Below, in pieces: positions 60,115-64,000 of a stretch of DNA of 64,000 nucleotides (its first letter is position 1; every line of letters begins with the position of its first letter). The stretch comes from Prorocentrum cordatum (taxonomy: Eukaryota; Sar; Dinophyceae; Prorocentrales; Prorocentraceae): contig CAUYUJ010016350.1 in assembly GCA_963575745.1 (NCBI GenBank), positions 1 to 64,000 on the forward strand, given 5' to 3'. The notes below the pieces were generated by a model. It was given only the letters and a program-made list of their open reading frames with translations, had not been told where the DNA came from and searched no databases. Made by a program: the position numbers and the translations under genes.

Positions 60115-61231
60115 CTTGGAGACCTGGTGCAGAAGTTATATGATGACGGTTTTACTTTCCAATCATACGCTTTGGCTGCACACAGCTTAGCTGCGTTGTC
60201 GGCAGGGACAATCGATGTTCTGGGGATTTCACCAAAAGACAGCCCCAAGATTGCTGGGGCACTTATCCACGCTCTGTGGGACAAACACAATAAAAGATCT
60301 CTACAAGAGATCAATGGCAGAGAAATGCCCATACCGATATTCTATAGGGCATGTCAGGGACATTCAACGTTTACCGCTTCGATTGAAAGAATGTATGTCC
60401 CGTGCGACCCTGGCCAAGTCAGGAGTCACGGATCCCTTCTACATATTACGAGCCTACAGGCATTTTTGGAGTCTACGAGTGGAAATGCTTGCTGTCCAAA
60501 GGGCAGCTCTGGGCTGCGTCATGCCGCAGATTGCGATGTATTGCGTTTGCTTCCAGCACACAACTGCCCAACCATGCCTGACCCCTCGGATTTTCCTCCG
60601 TGGCTAACGCCACCTCTGGCCATGTCTCCCCAATCTCAAGCATCATGAACAATGGGATATTATCATTGTTTCCACTGGCAGAGTACTCACTCGCATCTCG
60701 TACAGAGTATGCCTAGACGGGACATTGGTGTCCCGGGAGGTACCGAGATTCACGGACATCGGCAAAGCCGTCTCACTCGTGAGGCAGATGAATCAGATGC
60801 GCTGGGCGGTACTCTTTGACCGCGAATTATCCTCATACGAGGCCACTTTCGACAACGCGTCGATTATTGCTTGGGTTAATACAGACGAGAGACTGATTAT
60901 TAATTGGGGCCATGAACCAAGATTGGAAACCTCGATTTAAGATCGAATTATATCTACCCCGTGGGACGACGATGGGAGATTTCTTTGTTTCCGTTACCAC
61001 TGGGTGAGGGCGGGTTTTGCCAATGGTCCCATCTGTAATTTCCCGATCCGATATAAATATAGGGTTTCACATGATTACATGACCCAGACATGGAGGTGCA
61101 AACCTATTCCGCAATCCCTTGAGGCACATGGTATTTTGATAATTGTGGAGGATGAAGGAGCTCTGTCATGGGATCGTCATGTATATATGGATGCGCGGAT
61201 AAGAAGACAAGTTTACATTGACGCCTCTTAA
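60115..61231 (+). pseudogene. Tpt1/KptA-like RNA 2'-phosphotransferase region of element C
   Basis: In frame with the ORF before the TAA: DLVQKLYDDGFTFQSYALA, LHDKHNKRSLQEI-type helices, then IPIFYRACQGHSTFTASIE near 60330-60385. R-A-x-Q-G-H-S is the hallmark of Tpt1/KptA, which removes a 2'-phosphate from RNA using NAD. Then SLLHITSLQAFLES near 60437 fits the H-G-T helix. A neighbouring frame gives CLLSKGQLWAASCRRLRC, where the family has its Gly-Leu...Arg-x-His strand. After another shift, IIIVSTGRVLTRISYRVCL and DGTLVSREVP fit the C-terminal strands. TAA 60938-60940 interrupts. The frame resumes to VYIDAS at 61231. Several shifts make it inactive. Assignment rests on QGHS plus order. Confidence 0.45.
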
Positions 61232-61522
61232 AGTTAGCCAGCTTTGTCTGAGAGCACGTGGGGACCTTGAAAGTGGGGGCAGGCGGAGCTGGAGCGACAA
61301 CCCTACTGAACACCAACGGCCTGCCATGCAGCAACACGAATATCCAACACAGCAGCAGAAGGCACAGAAGCAAGTGCCGCCAGCGAGCCTAGAGGGGGAG
61401 GTCCCCCCGAAAGGTGTTCAAGAGGCGAGCCCGAGCCACCTTGGGCCCAAGTCCAGAGCGGTGCCTGACCTGGCCTCAGGCCTATCAGGGCCCGCGATAA
61501 AACTCGGAAACGCATCGGTCCC
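61212..61522 (+). repeat. 311-bp direct repeat, copy 1
   Basis: Begins TTTACATTGACGCCTCTTAA, which includes the last codons and stop of element C, and ends CGGTCCC. Differs from copy 2 (61663-61973) by about four substitutions. It is followed by a 140-bp spacer that contains the partial echo TACATTGACGATGC. Confidence 0.95.
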
Positions 61523-61662
61523 TGGGATTTAGCCCCCAGGGTGGGGGCGGTGGGGCCGAAACTGCAGCCAAACAATAGTAATGACATGCAACAAATGGGT
61601 GCACTGAAGGCGGCTAGATACATTGACGATGCTACTGTAAAAGTGTATTTGTAAAACGCGTA

Positions 61663-61973
61663 TTTACATTGACGCCTCTTAAAGTTAGCCAGCTTTGTTT
61701 GAGAGCACATGGGGACCTTGAAAGTGGGGGCAGGCGGAGCTGGAGCGACAACCCTACTGAACACCAACGGCCTGCCATGCAGCAACACGAATATCCAACA
61801 CAGCAGCAGAAGGCACAGAAGCAAGTGCCGCCAGCGAGCCTAGAGGGGGAGGCCCCCCCGAAAGGTGTTCAAGAGGCGAGCCCGAGCCACCTTGGGCCCA
61901 AGTCCAGAGCGGTGCCTGACCTGGCCTCAGGCCTATCAGGGCCCGCGATAAAACTCGGAAGCGCATCGGTCCC
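61663..61973 (+). repeat. 311-bp direct repeat, copy 2
   Basis: Offset 451 bp from copy 1 and nearly identical, so the duplication is recent or is kept alike. It carries the terminal codons of element C again, now without the ORF. Confidence 0.95.
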
Positions 61974-62242
61974 AACCCCATCAAATCGAGACTGGCATAC
62001 ATGCCTAAACACCAGCCTTCAGCAGATAAGGGAGGGAGGGAAGGGTTCTTATCTATGTTGTGCTCCAGCCCCCTTGTTTTATGTAAGACCCCCGGTCCAG
62101 ATCTTGCTCTATCTTCTGTTCAGGAATACATGTGAGGACAGGGGGCGCGTCGACACGCCTCCAGGCAGGCTCCAGCTATATCAAACGATAATCATAATTA
62201 TCACTAGCCGCGAGCAACTCTCGTCTTGCGGCTGTGACGGGC
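61974..62242. other. Spacer between element C repeat and DIRS-like fragment
   Basis: No ORF or known signal. Contains GGGAGGGAGGGAAGGG near 62030 and an AT-rich patch (ATCATAATTATCAC) near 62190. Confidence 0.5.
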
Positions 62243-63420
62243 TCAGGGCGCTGCACTCGGGCGGCCCGTCGTCAGCACCCGCCCGCCATCAAAGCAGGGG
62301 ATCTCAACATGCGCCCCCTGCACCCCCGCCAGCTCCTCCAGCAACTGCTTTGCCAGGGGAGTCTGAGCGGCGGGGGACTCTACGATGAAAGTCATCAGTG
62401 CCTCGTCCGGCCTTGCCCAAAAACTGGCGCCCGTCTTCACCTGCTCCTCTGACATCTTCGCGAGCTGGCTGACGAGCATATGCGTCTTCGTGTAGCGTGC
62501 CAAGGCCGACGCGGTCTGCCACCTGCCTTGCGCCTCGCCGCCTCTAGGCAGCCGCCGCCCGCCACGAATGTGGCCGCCCCTGAGTGCCGAATGGCGTGGG
62601 GGGGGCCCATGCCGGCGAGGCCCTCGTCCTTGAGCGCCTTGTGCCACTCGCGCCTGAACCTGTCCTGCGAGCAAGGCGCAGCTCCGCAGCAGGGCCCGCA
62701 CCACGGCCGCGGTCACCGGCCACGAGAGTACCGCGCCCTGGTTGGCGCCCGTCTTGACCTTCTCGCCCCTCTCACGCCTGCCGAGGGTGAAGGCCAGCTG
62801 CCCCCCTGGCCCCTCGGAGACGTCCTCGGCCCTGAGCTGGCCCCAGTCTTGCTCCCTGAGCCAGCCGTCCAGTTGCGTGAGCACCGCTGCGCCCTCGATG
62901 AGCCTCCCCGTGCGGAACATCCTGCTGATGACCAGCCCGACCGCCTCCATGGGAACAGGAGCGCCTTCCCCCAGTTCGCCGAGCCGTGCCCACGCCTTCA
63001 ACGCTCTCGCCGCCGTGGGCAGACGGTCCCGGTGGTCCTGGAAGACGCGCACGAACCCGTTGAACAGACTATTGCCTCGCCCGAACCCGAGCCGGCGCAC
63101 GTAGCTCATGTCCGAAATGTAGTCTGCCAACGCCTGGTCCCTGGCCTCGTAAGTGGTGAAGTCCAGCTGGTTCCTCTTGACGTCCACCAGGAACTCGCGC
63201 ACAGCCTTCTGGTAGACCAGGTTCGTCGCGTCATCCACGGCGTGGATGACCAGGCGGTTCGTGTAGCGCAGCTTGTCATGCTGCGCCTCCTCCCACGCCC
63301 GCGCCCCCTTCTTTGCCAGGGGCGGCTGCGCGCTCGCTCCTCGTGGTCTGGCAGCCCTTGGACTCGGACTGTCCTGGTCGCCCACGGCACCTCCTCGCGT
63401 CACCAGCGTAGCAAAGACTA
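62243..63420 (-). pseudogene. DIRS-like tyrosine recombinase
   Basis: On the minus strand the second half of a long frame reads LVYQKAVREFLVDVKRNQL, DQALADYISDMSYVRRLGF, LPTAARALKAWARLGELG and LDGWLREQDWGQLRAEDV (62863-62843 includes the first catalytic Arg). EKVKTGANQG follows. Between about 62670 and 62540 the coding moves to another frame, REWHKALKDEGLAGMG then HAIRHSGAA (HAIRH at 62598-62584 is the H-x2-R-H box). It then returns to QTASALARYTKTHM with the Tyr at 62494-62492. So R, H-x-x-R and Y of the recombinase are all present. Such enzymes insert DIRS retrotransposons without an endonuclease or DDE integrase. Frameshifts make this copy inactive. It follows the RNase H directly. Confidence 0.75.
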
Positions 63421-63994
63421 CAAGTGCACTGACCCAGCGGCTGGGCCTTGAGGGCCTCGATGCTGAAACAAAAGTCGCTGCAGCCTCTGAGGCACCCCCC
63501 GAGCGACGTGCAACTTGACCGTCTCCTCCGCCGCGCCGATGGGCAGCCCCCTCGAGGGCCCGTCCGCCAGGTTCAGCTCCGACGGCACCCAGCGGTAGTA
63601 GCCTCTGATCCTGCACACCATCTGGATGATCCCCGCGATGCGGCACAGGTGCAGGACGTCCTTCGCCGAAGAGCGCCCCTTCTGCAGCGCCCCCAGCGAC
63701 ACCAACGAGTCCGTGAAGATCAGGATCCTGTGCCCCCATGCCTGCGAGGTCCTGCTCAGATGCCTCAGCGTGGCCACCACCGTCCGAAGCTCCAGGATGT
63801 TGTTGTGCTCCTGGTCCCCCCACTTCCCGCAGAAGAGGACGTGCCAGTGGTGCTCCAGCCACGCGGGCCTGAGAGGCATGGTCGTCCCCGTCGCCTTGGC
63901 GATCTGGGTCCTGCCTCCTCGCAGCCTCAGCCGGGCCCCCGCTGGTATCGTTCCCCACGCAGGCTCGAGCTCCTTCATGATCTCGGCGTAGCAC
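63418..63994 (-). CDS. DIRS-like RNase H, partial at right edge
   Basis: The minus-strand frame reads WHVLFCGKWGDQEHNN, ILELRTVVATLRHLSR, ILIFTDSLVSLGALQKG and WVPSELNLADGPSR. This is the RNase H of DIRS-type and related elements (Glu in ELR, Asp in TDS, Asp in LADGPSR). The RT that should lie upstream is outside the window. The overlapping 583-codon frame over the same bases is a shadow until about 63420, where the recombinase begins. Confidence 0.75.
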
Positions 63995-64000
63995 CTGCAG

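Larger units (their letters stand above)
41239..61231 (+). mobile_element. Giant copia-like element C with accessory ORFs
   Basis: The block begins with a Gag-like ORF at 41239 and passes through protease, integrase, RT and RNase H in copia order (to 51791). On the same strand it continues through six or more further ORFs to 61231. It is visibly richer in A/T than its neighbours and has its own codon habits. The palindrome CGGCTNAGCCG recurs from 43293 to 59233, spanning both the gag-pol part and the accessory part, the main reason for treating them as one unit. LTRs were not found, so the limits are approximate. A copia element next to an unrelated block of the same compositional class is the alternative. 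Confidence 0.6.

Noticed and set aside
40900-61231. LTRs for element C
   Set aside because: No pair of matching direct repeats was seen between 40900-41240 and either 51790-52040 or 60940-61230; the 311-bp repeats at the right end have no copy on the left.
62243-63420. The whole 583-codon minus-strand frame (62243-63994) as one protein
   Set aside because: Only the part below about 63420 is the recombinase frame; the first 190 codons are the antiphase shadow of the RNase H frame.

Overview
This window looks like nuclear DNA of a dinoflagellate. No host gene could be recognised; almost everything is retroelement sequence, mostly decayed and nested. The assignment rests on (i) tandem relict spliced-leader ends ending in TTGGCTCAAG on the minus strand at 30531-30582, the mark of trans-spliced dinoflagellate mRNA copied back into DNA; (ii) high GC over most of the window; (iii) copia-type elements carrying an extra domain between protease and integrase; and (iv) a DNMT3-like methyltransferase inside a retroelement, which is known from dinoflagellates.

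Layout. 1-14763 and 23722-30582 are the two halves of one very large minus-strand LINE-like element (A, at least 21.6 kb, running off the left edge). From its 5' end it has relict spliced leaders, a Pro-rich N-terminus, zinc ribbons, a RING finger, long unrecognised ORFs, a DNMT3-like cytosine methyltransferase, an AP-type endonuclease, a reverse transcriptase, a zinc motif and RNase H, then a second ORF with a zinc motif and a UPF1-like SF1 helicase. Element A is split by a Ty1/copia element (copia-1, 14764-23721, 193-bp LTRs). Removing copia-1 with one target copy rejoins the reading frame of A.

30583-34566 and 40725 to about 41000 are a second, decayed plus-strand LINE (B; endonuclease plus FCDD reverse transcriptase). 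It is interrupted by copia-2 (34567-40724), which has 125-bp LTRs and a perfect CCCAG target duplication.

41239-61231 is a visibly more AT-rich block (element C). It starts as a copia-type gag-pol (Gag with two CCCH fingers, DTG protease, integrase, YVDD reverse transcriptase, RNase H). It continues with about 9 kb of extra ORFs: a methyltransferase-like domain shared with copia-1, an ADP-ribosyltransferase-like region, a Tpt1/KptA-like region and several unknowns. A short GC-rich near-palindrome, CGGCTNAGCCG, is scattered through both halves in different reading frames, which suggests a single unit. Its 3' end is a 311-bp direct duplication (61212-61522 and 61663-61973). 62243-63994 is a minus-strand DIRS-like fragment (RNase H plus tyrosine recombinase) cut by the right edge.

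Most coding regions are broken by frameshifts (often at long G/C runs) or by single in-frame stops, and several catalytic residues are replaced (DNMT PC to PR, copia-2 integrase E to G, element C RT motif A D to G). The copies seen here are therefore probably inactive. The interest lies in the architectures: two unrelated types of methyltransferase-like module in different retroelement classes, a giant spliced-leader-tagged LINE with helicase and DNMT, and a giant copia-like element with RNA/ADP-ribose-type cargo. Domain calls were made by eye from motifs; none was checked against a database.
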